6,724 bases of DNA from Verrucomicrobiota bacterium (GCA_027620105.1 JAQCIA010000111.1:1-6724); one strand, 5' to 3'. Counted from the stretch's first letter, positions 1 through 6,379 are shown. Program-made: numbers and translations. The notes: generated from the sequence alone by a model not told the origin.

Positions 1-4
1 CCCG

Positions 5-30
5 CCGTTGCGCCGTTCGCGGCGCAACGG
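5..30. repeat. Perfect 10-bp stem-loop
   Basis: Positions 5-14 (ccgttgcgcc) are exactly complementary to 21-30 (ggcgcaacgg) with a 6-nt loop, gttcgc. The stem is very GC-rich but is followed by taagtcagg rather than a T-run, so it is not a standard intrinsic terminator. It could be a hairpin ending an upstream transcript or a REP-like palindrome. It lies about 50 nt before the first glycosyltransferase stub. Nothing in the 82 bases before that stub reads as a gene. Confidence 0.55.
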
Positions 31-82
31 TAAGTCAGGAGATCCGAGCCACCTGCCCTCTCCCGCTCTAGCCCGATCTGTC

Positions 83-175
83 ATGCGCCTCTATTCCATC
101 ATTATCTGTGGCTTCATGGACATTGTGCGGCAGCCGCTGGAGGCGTGCTGGCCAGGGGGTAGCCGGTGGAGTTGA
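83..175 (+). pseudogene. GT2 glycosyltransferase 5' stub (remnant copy 1)
   Basis: A 30-codon frame begins MRLYSIIICGFMDIVRQPLE and stops at TGA 173-175. Its first eight residues are identical to the start of the intact GT2 gene at 1386 (MRLYSIII). Its RQPLEAC segment matches RQTLEAC in the second remnant at 923. After about codon 22 the similarity ends and the frame closes within eight codons. The GT2 catalytic region (DDD/DxD, ED) is wholly absent, so this cannot be a working transferase. The start has no Shine-Dalgarno-like sequence nearby. Resemblance to the two downstream copies is seen directly. That it is the relic of a full gene cut off by deletion or by arrival of the toxin-antitoxin module is inferred. 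It could alternatively be a duplicated 5' end that was never complete. Confidence 0.65.
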
Positions 176-198
176 CATGATGGCATGTATGATATATT
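172..198 (+). promoter_or_regulatory. Candidate promoter/operator of the vapBC-like pair
   Basis: A consensus-like -35 box TTGACA lies at 172-177, overlapping the stop codon of the GT2 stub. A possible -10 box, TATATT, lies at 193-198, giving a 15-nt spacer, which is shorter than ideal. The stretch from about 176 to 215 is conspicuously AT-rich in a GC-rich window and contains ATGAT twice, 12 nt apart (177-181 and 189-193). Transcription from here would start within a few bases of the antitoxin ATG at 209, implying a very short or absent leader. Type II antitoxins commonly bind their own promoter, so the ATGAT repeats might be operator half-sites, but that is inference. Confidence 0.35.
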
Positions 199-208
199 GT
201 GAGTCAGT

Positions 209-466
209 ATGAAAACGGAAGTTACCGTGGTGACCGAGCGGGGGCAGGTGTCCATCCCTGCGGCCATCCGCAAGCGCATGGGACTTGCCGCCGGTCGGCG
301 AGTTTGTTGGGAGGTCTTGTCGGATCAGGCTTGCCGGGTCACCGCCGTGGCGACGGCGCGTCAGCACGTTGGCGCCACCGCCATGCTGGGATTCGCCAAG
401 ACGTTTCGCAAGGCCAGGACGACGGCGGCCTGGATGCGCCAGTTGCGGTCGGGCGAGGGCGCCTGA
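209..466 (+). CDS. vapB: AbrB/MazE-fold antitoxin (VapB-like)
   Basis: An 85-residue protein predicted to neutralise the PIN toxin encoded immediately downstream and to bind the module's own promoter. Residues 1-48 show the SpoVT/AbrB swapped-hairpin pattern: VTERGQVSIPAAIRKRMGL followed by AAGRRVCWEVL, the usual 'G-Q-V-x-I-P-x-x-I-R' DNA-binding signature. The tail (about 50-85: GFAKTFRKARTTAAWMRQLR) has no AbrB similarity. In VapB antitoxins the equivalent tail is the part that wraps around the toxin. The ATG at 209 places the motif at the N-terminus, as is typical. Only a weak GTGAG lies upstream, and a candidate promoter ends about 10 nt before the start, so translation may be nearly leaderless. 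The stop overlaps the toxin start by one base (TGATG). The family call is strong, and pairing with the toxin is inferred from context. Confidence 0.85.
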   Translation: MKTEVTVVTERGQVSIPAAIRKRMGLAAGRRVCWEVLSDQACRVTAVATARQHVGATAMLGFAKTFRKARTTAAWMRQLRSGEGA

Positions 467-885
467 TGGCTTGGGTCGTGGATACCTGCCTGGTCATCGA
501 CGTGCTGGAACACGACCCCACTTTTGGCGCCGTCACAGCCAAGTTTCTGGATACGCACACGGCTGCGGGCCTCGTCCTGTGTCCCGTGAGCTACATCGAG
601 ATGGCGCCGGCATTCCTTGGGGATGAGCACCGGCAACGTGAGTTTCTGGAGCAAGTCGGGATTGAGTACCGACATCCCTGGGCGTGGGAGGATACGCTCC
701 TGGCCCACCAGGCTTGGAATGGGCATGTTACCCGGCGCCGCGCACAACAGGCAGGACGCCGACCGGTCGCGGACGTGTTGATTGGCGCCTTTGCCCTGCG
801 CATGGACGGGCTGTTGACGCGCAATCCGGCGGACTTCAAGGCCCTGTTCCCGAAACTTCGTGTTGCCACGCCACCGCGTCCGTAG
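466..885 (+). CDS. vapC: PIN-domain ribonuclease toxin (VapC-like)
   Basis: A 139-residue single-domain PIN protein, the usual size for VapC toxins, which are Mg-dependent ribonucleases acting on RNA in the cytoplasm. The acidic residues are in their expected places: D6 in VVDTC, E45 in SYIEM, D103 in RRPVADVLIGAFA and D123 in LLTRNPADF. Position 120 is N in TRN, a common variant of the TRD motif, so the active site looks complete. The ATG at 466 shares its A with the antitoxin stop, indicating coupled translation. The same frame is open upstream to 199, but that extension only overlaps the antitoxin and has no PIN similarity. The specific RNA target cannot be read from the sequence. The gene sits between two broken glycosyltransferase copies, which suggests the module was inserted or retained during rearrangement. 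Confidence 0.85.
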   Translation: MAWVVDTCLVIDVLEHDPTFGAVTAKFLDTHTAAGLVLCPVSYIEMAPAFLGDEHRQREFLEQVGIEYRHPWAWEDTLLAHQAWNGHVTRRRAQQAGRRPVADVLIGAFALRMDGLLTRNPADFKALFPKLRVATPPRP

Positions 886-922
886 TCCCAGCGGGTTTTG
901 GTTCGATTGAATAGGTGCTCCC

Positions 923-1287
923 GTGTTTTCACGTCTCTATTCCATCGTCATCAGCAGCTACAAGGACACGTCCCGGCAGACGTTGGAGGCCTGCCTGGGC
1001 CTGACGCGCACTACCGACGCCGGATACGAAGTCATCTTCCTGGACAATACGCGCGACAGCCGTCACCAGGCGATGTCTATCACGCCGGCGTGCGCGAGCC
1101 CCTGTTCGCCGAGCCGGGGCAGCGTGCGCCGCTGCTGTACCTGACCAGGAACATGACCTTCGCGTTGTTCAAGAGTGCCGGCTGGTGGGTGCGGCGCAAT
1201 CCGCCGCGCGCCATGGTGGAACTGCTGAACGCCACACGGGACTGGGGTGAAATTCGAGGGTGGTTGCGAATTGGGAGAAGATGTTGA
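923..1287 (+). pseudogene. GT2 glycosyltransferase, frameshifted and internally deleted (remnant copy 2)
   Basis: Starting at GTG 923, with AGGTG five bases upstream, the frame reads MFSRLYSIVISSYKDTSRQT and stays aligned with the intact gene at 1386 through VIFLDNTRDSRHQAM. About 31 of 48 residues are identical there. The match then jumps one frame near 1070-1078, continuing as GVREPLFAEPG against MVRELFATPG, while the original frame runs on to a stop at 1144. In the new frame LLYLTRNMTFALFKSAGWW leads to an Arg/Trp-rich end that resembles the C-terminal tail of such enzymes. The roughly 180 residues carrying the DDD and ED motifs are missing. The stop TGA at 1285-1287 lies in the left arm of an inverted repeat. 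A one-base loss plus an internal deletion explains the structure. The C-terminal assignment is less certain than the N-terminal one. Confidence 0.8.
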
Positions 1288-1366
1288 ACAGGAGATCGCG
1301 GAGGTAGCAGAGCAGAGGGAACGACTGCGGATATCCCGCTCTGCGACCTCTGCGAGCTCCTGTTCA
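1285..1366. repeat. 28-nt imperfect inverted repeat (REP/MITE-like)
   Basis: The left arm 1285-1312 (beginning tgaacaggag) and the right arm 1339-1366 (ending ctcctgttca) are reverse complements at 25 of 28 positions, separated by a 26-nt spacer. The arms are built of short GGAG/GCAGAG-type units. The left arm provides the stop codon of the glycosyltransferase remnant, and the right arm ends 19 nt before the start of the intact GT2 gene. As RNA it would form a strong hairpin in the leader of that operon. It encodes nothing and is too small to carry a transposase. No target-site duplication is obvious. Its nature as a dispersed genomic repeat is inferred from its form. Confidence 0.8.
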
Positions 1367-1385
1367 GTTCCACTTCATTCCCTAT

Positions 1386-2306
1386 ATGCGTCTCTATTCC
1401 ATCATCATCAGTGGCTACAAGGAGACGGCCCGCGAAACGCTGGCCGGTGTCCTGGCCATGCAGCGTTCGGCGGACGTTTCGTTTGAGGTCATCTTTCTGG
1501 ACAACACGCGCGACAGCCGGCATAGCGCCATGGTACGGGAGCTGTTTGCCACCCCCGGCGCAGAACAGATTCGCACGGTATATCTGCCGCACCCGGTTCC
1601 CGGGAAGGCCGCGGCGCAGAACCGCGGCATCGCGCAGGCACGTGGCGAGTTCTTTGTCTTTCTTGATGACGACGTCCTCCCTGCTCCCGATCTGGTGCGG
1701 GCCTATGACCGTGGCTTTCAGGCGCACGCCTGCGGTGCGATTCAGGGGCGTGTGTCGTTGCTTTTTGAAGGTGGGGGGTGGGTGCCGGACTGGATCAATG
1801 CACGGTTCCGCCTCGATCTGGCGGAAATGGATTTTGGCAAGACCGTGATGCCCTTCGATATGGGGCTGACCGGCGCCAACATGGCCTTTCACGCGGGCCT
1901 TTTTCAGCGGTTCGGCGGATTCGATGAGCGCCTCGGGCCTGGGCGCAGCGGCACGCTGGAGGATCAGGAATTTTCCGAGCGCATCCGCGCGGGCGGCGAG
2001 GTGCAGCTGTTCTGGCCTGAGGCCAGCGTGCAGCATCGGATTCCACCGCCGCGGCTGAAGCTGCGCAGCTTTCTGAAGATCTATTTCGATGTGGGGTATT
2101 CGGATTTCTATTTGTCGGGACACTACATAAGGGGCGGGCGGCTGCGCTTCACTTTGTACACGGTGAAACAGATGCTGGGCCGGGCGCCCCGGTTGGTGTG
2201 GGCGTTGCTGCGCGGGCGTCAAGCCGAGTGGCGGATTGCACTCTGCGAGATGGCGCGCGCTTATGGGTACTGGCGTCAGGGCCTGGCGCAACTGGTCGAG
2301 GTATGA
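1386..2306 (+). CDS. Family 2 glycosyltransferase (intact copy)
   Basis: A 306-residue GT-A fold enzyme predicted to transfer a sugar from a nucleotide donor to a growing surface glycan at the cytoplasmic face. Visible landmarks are YSIIISGYKE at the N-terminus, FLDNTRDS (first nucleotide-binding Asp, D39), PGKAAAQNRGIAQARGE at 72-87, FLDDD (metal-binding DxD, 94-96), the acceptor-side GANMAFHAGLF (163-173), GGFDE (177-181), and LEDQEF with the probable catalytic-base region at E192-D193. The tail from about 225 is basic and aromatic, a likely membrane-associating end, with no clear transmembrane helix. Length and motif order are normal for the family. The ATG at 1386 gives the same first residues as the remnant at 83, but has no Shine-Dalgarno site and follows a strong hairpin. 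It overlaps the next gene by 4 nt. The sugar specificity is unknown. Confidence 0.9.
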   Translation: MRLYSIIISGYKETARETLAGVLAMQRSADVSFEVIFLDNTRDSRHSAMVRELFATPGAEQIRTVYLPHPVPGKAAAQNRGIAQARGEFFVFLDDDVLPAPDLVRAYDRGFQAHACGAIQGRVSLLFEGGGWVPDWINARFRLDLAEMDFGKTVMPFDMGLTGANMAFHAGLFQRFGGFDERLGPGRSGTLEDQEFSERIRAGGEVQLFWPEASVQHRIPPPRLKLRSFLKIYFDVGYSDFYLSGHYIRGGRLRFTLYTVKQMLGRAPRLVWALLRGRQAEWRIALCEMARAYGYWRQGLAQLVEV

Positions 2307-3517
2307 AGATTGCTGTCGCCAGTTGCGGGCTCGGGCATGTGTCGCGCGGGATTGAAACCTGGGCGCGCGACACGGCCGTTGCGCTGGCCGGGCGGGGAGT
2401 GGACGTTACGCTCTTTGCGGGTGGGCCCGTGGGACTGGGCGATGACACGGTGCGCGTGCCGGTGGTGGTGCTCCGGGGCTTGCGCCGCTTCGAAGTGCGC
2501 ACGCAGCGACTGGCCCACCTGAGCCCGGGCGTCGCCTGGCGCTGGGGCCTCAAGGACGGCTATGGATGGGAGCAGTTCGCCTTCTGGCTGCGGCTGCGAA
2601 ATCATCTGCGCCGTGGGAGTTTTGACATTCTCCATGTTCAGGACCCGATGCTGGCGGCGTGGTGTCGATGCTGGCGCACGCGCGGCTGGCTGCGGACGCG
2701 GGAAATTCTGGCGCACGGGACGGAAGAGCCCGCCACCTTTCTTGCCGCGTTTCCCCGCGTCCAGCACCTGGCGCCATGGCATTTGCAGGAAACGCTGGCG
2801 GCGTTGCACCGGGCGGGTGATACGCGCCCGCGTCCGCAGTGGACTGCGATGCCGAACTTTGTCGATACGGCAATGTTCATGCCCGCCGGGAGCGCAGCCG
2901 TGCAACTGGCCGCGCGCGTCGCCTTGGGTATTCAATCGGGGACGCCCACCATCGGGTGCGTGGCCGCCGTGAAGCGCGATCACAAACGCATCGATCATCT
3001 GATCGGCGAGTTCGCCCGATTTGCAAAAACCGCGGCCGGGCGCAATGCGCAGTTGGTGATCGCCGGTGCGCGTCAGCCGGACTCGGATGGGCTGGTCGCC
3101 CAGGCGCAGAATGCGGCGCCGGGGCAGGTGCAGATTCGCTTCGATGTCGCGCGCGCCGACATGCCAACGCTATATCGGGCTTTTGATGTGTTCGTGCTGC
3201 CTTCGGTTTTTGAAATGATGCCCATCGCGTTGCTGGAGGCGCTCGCGAGTGGCGTGCCCGCCTATGTGCATCACCATCCCGTGCTCACATGGATCCTGGG
3301 AGCACCTGGTTCGGGTGAGGGATGGGCCCCGGGGGGGCGGGTGCTCGACATGGCGGCCGCAGGAACGCTCGCGGAGGCGCTGGCGGATGTCACGCCCGAC
3401 CGGCTGCGCGAGACGGCGATCACGGCGCGCCAGCATGCGGAGGCCGAATTTTCGCAACAGGCCGTCATCGGCCAATATCTCCAGTATTATCGCGGAGTTG
3501 TTGCGGCGTTGAAATGA
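2303..3517 (+). CDS. Family 4 (GT-B) glycosyltransferase
   Basis: A 404-residue retaining glycosyltransferase of GT-B fold, expected to add a sugar to a lipid-linked or polymeric glycan intermediate in the cytoplasm. The N-terminal domain opens with MKIAVASCGLGHVSRGIETW, a glycine-rich acceptor-side loop followed by the ARDTAVALAGRGVDVTLF helix-strand pair. The linker region has PNFVDT at 184-189, and the donor domain begins near 216 (IGCVAAVKRDHKRIDHLI). The family's E-x7-E signature is intact as E304 and E312 in SVFEMMPIALLEALASGVP, which binds the donor phosphate and ribose. The start at 2303 overlaps the preceding stop as ATGA and begins exactly at the first beta-strand. The frame is open upstream, but that extension only overlaps the GT2 gene. 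Donor and acceptor cannot be predicted. The position between GT2 and beta-helix genes indicates exopolysaccharide or O-antigen synthesis. Confidence 0.9.
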   Translation: MKIAVASCGLGHVSRGIETWARDTAVALAGRGVDVTLFAGGPVGLGDDTVRVPVVVLRGLRRFEVRTQRLAHLSPGVAWRWGLKDGYGWEQFAFWLRLRNHLRRGSFDILHVQDPMLAAWCRCWRTRGWLRTREILAHGTEEPATFLAAFPRVQHLAPWHLQETLAALHRAGDTRPRPQWTAMPNFVDTAMFMPAGSAAVQLAARVALGIQSGTPTIGCVAAVKRDHKRIDHLIGEFARFAKTAAGRNAQLVIAGARQPDSDGLVAQAQNAAPGQVQIRFDVARADMPTLYRAFDVFVLPSVFEMMPIALLEALASGVPAYVHHHPVLTWILGAPGSGEGWAPGGRVLDMAAAGTLAEALADVTPDRLRETAITARQHAEAEFSQQAVIGQYLQYYRGVVAALK

Positions 3518-4728
3518 ACCGCGACATGGCCACCGGTATTTCCTACTGTCGTCCGATGAAGCGACTACGGCCACCTGCATTGACGCTGACCGGCTGCGTT
3601 GCGGGATTGCTGCTGTTCGGCAATTCCCCGGCCCTGTCGCAGGCAGGGCAGACGCGCATCGATGCGGGGCAATCCATCGAAGTCGCCGCGGCGCGCCTCG
3701 AACCGGGCGATACGCTGGTGCTCAAGCCGGGCATTTATCGCCAGAGCGTGACCCTCGCGGGGTTACGCGGCGAGCGCAAACGCCCCATTACGCTACGCGG
3801 CGAAGTCGGAGCCGTCATCGAGCCATCCGAGCGTGATGGCATTTTGATCATGGGGGATGGTCGCAGCGAGCATCTTGTACTGGAAGGCATCACGGTGCGT
3901 GGCGCAAAGCGCGCGGGCATCGTGGTGAATGGGTCGCGGCATGTGACCATCCGGAACTGCAGCCTGATCGACAATGGCATCTGGGGCATTCAGACAATCA
4001 TGAGTGATCATGTGACGGTGGAAGATTGCCAGTTGTCCGGTTCGCGCACGCAGCATGGCGTGTACTTCAGTACAACGGATCATCCCATCCTGCGGCGTTG
4101 TCACATCTTTGGCAACGCGGGTTGCGGGGCCCACTTCAATGGCGATGTCTCGGAGGGTGGCGACGGCATGATCACCGGCGCTATCCTTGAGGATAATGTG
4201 ATCCACGACAATGGGAAGACTGGCGGGGCGGCCATCAACATGGACGGCGTGGATCTCGCCAGTGTGCGTAACAATTTAATTTTTAACAATCTGTCCGGCG
4301 GGATCACATCCTTCCGGGGGAATGCCATCCGTGAGGGTGACGGGCATGTGATTGCTGATAATACGGTCTATATGCGTCCCAGTCAGGGGCGCTTCGCCGT
4401 GCAGATTCTGGGTGCGGTTACGAATGTCACCATCACGCGCAATGTGCTGGTGGCGGGGCGTGGGCCGGCTCTGGACGTGGAGTCCGATTCTGTCCCCGGA
4501 ATCACGAGCGATGGCAATTTGTTCTACATGCCCGGGACCGCCAATGTGGTCGCCATCGATGGGGCGCGCATGGATCTGGGCGCCTGGCACGCGCGCACGG
4601 GTCAGGACGTTCGTTCGCGGACCGTGAATCCAGCATTCGCGAACCCGGCCGAAACCAACTTTACGGTGACCGTCAAACTGCGCCCGGATCAGCTGCCGAT
4701 CGGATACCAGCCGCGCGCGGGCCGTTGA
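3514..4728 (+). CDS. Exported right-handed parallel beta-helix protein
   Basis: A 404-residue secreted protein with an N-terminal signal sequence and a body of repeated short beta-helix coils. Residues 15-44 (MKRLRPPALTLTGCVAGLLL then FGNSPALSQA) form a Sec-type signal peptide with cleavage likely after SQA. The mature part starts with the entry segment LEPGDTLVLKPGIYRQSVTL, followed by coils of the form 'HVTIRNCSLIDNGIWGI', 'HVTVEDCQLSG', 'ILRRCHIFGNAGCGAHFNG', 'AILEDNVIHDNG' and 'NVTITRNVLVAG', spanning about 120-340. Cysteines 149, 172, 196 and 204 could pair across coils. Such folds are used by polysaccharide lyases, C5-epimerases and binding proteins. No single catalytic signature lets me choose, so polymer modification or turnover is inferred. 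The ATG at 3514 overlaps the GT4 stop (ATGA). An internal ATG at 3556 would give a more conventional signal peptide and a 390-residue product. Confidence 0.85.
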   Translation: MNRDMATGISYCRPMKRLRPPALTLTGCVAGLLLFGNSPALSQAGQTRIDAGQSIEVAAARLEPGDTLVLKPGIYRQSVTLAGLRGERKRPITLRGEVGAVIEPSERDGILIMGDGRSEHLVLEGITVRGAKRAGIVVNGSRHVTIRNCSLIDNGIWGIQTIMSDHVTVEDCQLSGSRTQHGVYFSTTDHPILRRCHIFGNAGCGAHFNGDVSEGGDGMITGAILEDNVIHDNGKTGGAAINMDGVDLASVRNNLIFNNLSGGITSFRGNAIREGDGHVIADNTVYMRPSQGRFAVQILGAVTNVTITRNVLVAGRGPALDVESDSVPGITSDGNLFYMPGTANVVAIDGARMDLGAWHARTGQDVRSRTVNPAFANPAETNFTVTVKLRPDQLPIGYQPRAGR

Positions 4729-4736
4729 TACGCGAC

Positions 4737-5711
4737 ATGTTGATGTCGGAACAACCGTTCATTTCCGTGGTGGTGCCAGCCTACAACGCGGCCCAGACCA
4801 TTCGCGAAGCGCTGGCATCGGTGGCGGCGCAGGGGCGGCGGGATGCGGAGGTGATTGTTGTCGACGACGCGTCGCGTGATGCAACCCCACAGATTCTACG
4901 CGACGAATATGCGCAAAAGCCCGGCCATCGGATTCTCGCGCTGGAACGCAACGGCGGACCGGCGGCCGCGCGCAATGCCGGGGTGGAGTTGGCGCGTGGC
5001 GCCTGGGTGGCATTCCTCGACGGCGATGATGCCTGGTTGCCCGGCCGACTGGACTTGCAGTTGCAGTTGGCGCTAGCCAACCCCGAGGTGGCATTGTGGT
5101 GCGGGGATGTCGTTCCGCTCAAATCGGAAAATGCGCAACAGGAACCGCGACTCCCGGCCGCGGCGCACGCTCGTTTTCGGGATCTGCCGCTTCGGGAGTT
5201 TGTTTATCACAACGCCGTGGCCACCTCCACGGTGCTGGTCCGGCGCGCGGCGCTGCTGTCGGTCGGTGGATTCGATGAGCAGTTCGTCGGCCCCGAGGAT
5301 TACGATCTCTGGATGCGGCTGGCGCGTGTGCACCGGTTGGCGCGCCTGGAATGCCCCCTGGCCCGCTATCGGCTTGTGGCCGGGAGTCTAAGCATGGATG
5401 ATCGCAAGTTCCTGCCGCAGGTATTGCGGGTGCTGGACAAGGGCTTTGCGCCCGGTGGGGTCTTGAGCGCACATGCCGACTTGCGTGAAGCCTCGATGGC
5501 CACGCAATATTGGAACGCATCGTGGATGGCGTTCAACCGCGGTGCACGCCCCACGGCGTTGCGCTACTGGTGGGCGGCCTACCGCCGCGACCATCGGTCG
5601 GCCATCAGCGCCGCGCGTCCCTGGCGGCGGTTGTTGCTCCGTTATCTGGCGGGACGGCGGGAGGTGGCTCCGGGGGGCCTGCCAAGGGAGGCATCAGGAG
5701 GATTGGCATGA
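4737..5711 (+). CDS. Family 2 glycosyltransferase (second, distinct type)
   Basis: A 324-residue GT-A enzyme, predicted to transfer a sugar in the cytoplasm during surface glycan assembly. Motifs are in textbook order: FISVVVPAYNAAQTIREAL (8-26), VIVVDDASRDAT (39-50, with D43/D44), RNGGPAAARNAGVELARG (71-88), FLDGDDAWLPGR (93-104, with the metal-binding DxD at 95-97), VGGFDE (176-181) and GPEDYDLWMRLA (185-196, with the probable base at E187/D188). It is only distantly similar to the GT2 at 1386 and is not a fourth copy of it. The start is uncertain. ATG 4737 lies 8 nt after the beta-helix stop, ATG 4743 trims two residues, and TTG 4725 would recreate a 4-nt TTGA overlap. None has a good ribosome-binding site. 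The C-terminus, rich in Arg and Gly, contains the Shine-Dalgarno site of the next gene. Confidence 0.9.
   Translation: MLMSEQPFISVVVPAYNAAQTIREALASVAAQGRRDAEVIVVDDASRDATPQILRDEYAQKPGHRILALERNGGPAAARNAGVELARGAWVAFLDGDDAWLPGRLDLQLQLALANPEVALWCGDVVPLKSENAQQEPRLPAAAHARFRDLPLREFVYHNAVATSTVLVRRAALLSVGGFDEQFVGPEDYDLWMRLARVHRLARLECPLARYRLVAGSLSMDDRKFLPQVLRVLDKGFAPGGVLSAHADLREASMATQYWNASWMAFNRGARPTALRYWWAAYRRDHRSAISAARPWRRLLLRYLAGRREVAPGGLPREASGGLA
5696..5701 (+). promoter_or_regulatory. Ribosome-binding site AGGAGG
   Basis: A full AGGAGG lies six bases before the ATG at 5708, inside the final codons of the preceding GT2 gene. It fixes that ATG as the acyltransferase start although the frame is open far upstream. 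It is the only consensus Shine-Dalgarno site in front of any gene in the window, so this gene may be initiated independently and not only by coupling. Confidence 0.85.
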
Positions 5712-6379
5712 GCAAGTTGCGGAACATGGCAAAATTGATTGCGCACGCGGGACTGCCGTTGCCCGGTCCGCTGCGACCGCTTATCCGCGCCGCGTACCGG
5801 GCGGGCGTTCTGGCGGTCGAGTCGCTGGCGTTTGCGCGAAAAGTGTTATGGGTTGAACCGGTGCTGCGCTCCGTTTGCGCGAGTGTTGGTCGCGGCCTGC
5901 GCGCGGAGTGCCTGCCCTATATGCGGGGGAACGGCCGGTTGACGTTGGGGGATCAGGTCAATCTCTCGGGGCGCAGCTGTTTCTATTTTCTGCACGGCAT
6001 GCCCGCGACGCCGGCCATTACGATTGGCGATCAGACGTTTATCGGCAACGGTTGCACGCTGGCGGCGGCGCGGGAAATTCGGATCGGTGCGCACTGCCTG
6101 ATCTCCACCATGGTGCGCATTCATGACAACGATGGGCATCCGCTGGATCCCGGCCGGCGCCTGCGGCATGAACCCATTCGCGCCGACGAATCCGCCCCCG
6201 TGATCGTGGAAGACAACGTGTGGATCGGGGCTGGCGCAACCATTCTCAAAGGGGTCCGCATCGGACGCGACGCCGTGATCGGTACGGGTGCTGTGGTGAC
6301 GGATGATGTGCCCCCTGGCGCGGTGGTGGCCGGTAATCCGGCCCGGGTGGTGAAAGTGCTGGAGCGATCGGCGCCATAA
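5708..6379 (+). CDS. Hexapeptide-repeat (left-handed beta-helix) acyltransferase
   Basis: A 223-residue O- or N-acyltransferase, most likely acetylating a sugar of the glycan or its precursor from an acyl-CoA donor, working as a trimer. Residues 75-215 carry the hexapeptide coils: LTLGDQVNLSG, ITIGDQTFIGNGCTLAA, IRIGAHC, VIVEDNVWIGAGATILKGVR, IGRDAVIGTGAVVTDDVPPG, and the closing VVAGNPARVVKVL typical of maltose/galactoside-acetyltransferase relatives. HDNDGHPLDPGRR (139-151) corresponds to the catalytic loop, with H144 the probable catalytic histidine by analogy with the THPLD-type motif. The first 70 residues are a basic, mostly helical extension commonly seen in capsule-cluster members of the group. 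The start overlaps the GT2 stop as ATGA. It is the last gene of the operon. The acyl group (acetyl or other) and the acceptor cannot be told from the sequence. Confidence 0.9.
   Translation: MSKLRNMAKLIAHAGLPLPGPLRPLIRAAYRAGVLAVESLAFARKVLWVEPVLRSVCASVGRGLRAECLPYMRGNGRLTLGDQVNLSGRSCFYFLHGMPATPAITIGDQTFIGNGCTLAAAREIRIGAHCLISTMVRIHDNDGHPLDPGRRLRHEPIRADESAPVIVEDNVWIGAGATILKGVRIGRDAVIGTGAVVTDDVPPGAVVAGNPARVVKVLERSAP

Noticed and set aside
199..465. Upstream extension of the vapC frame
   Set aside because: The extension overlaps the antitoxin in another frame and has no similarity to PIN proteins. The ATG at 466 places the first catalytic Asp at residue 6, as usual.
898..1287. A 129-codon intact gene
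   Set aside because: Only its second half matches glycosyltransferase sequence. The first half is an out-of-frame reading of the remnant's N-terminal region, so it is better explained as a frameshifted pseudogene.
1080..2291. 403-codon open frame on the minus strand
   Set aside because: It lies antisense to the intact GT2 gene and remnant. Its translation is Pro/Arg/His-rich with no domain pattern, while the plus strand has complete GT2 motifs. It is typical of a GC-rich shadow frame.
2276..2998. 240-codon minus-strand open frame
   Set aside because: It is antisense to the GT4 gene, has low-complexity composition and no recognisable motif.
3583..3597. Lipoprotein signal (LTGC) in the beta-helix protein
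   Set aside because: The four residues fit a lipobox, but most of the hydrophobic core follows the Cys rather than preceding it, and a better signal peptidase I site (ALSQA) lies downstream.
5510..5707. Upstream extension of the acyltransferase frame
   Set aside because: It overlaps the GT2 gene, and the consensus AGGAGG before ATG 5708 fixes the start.
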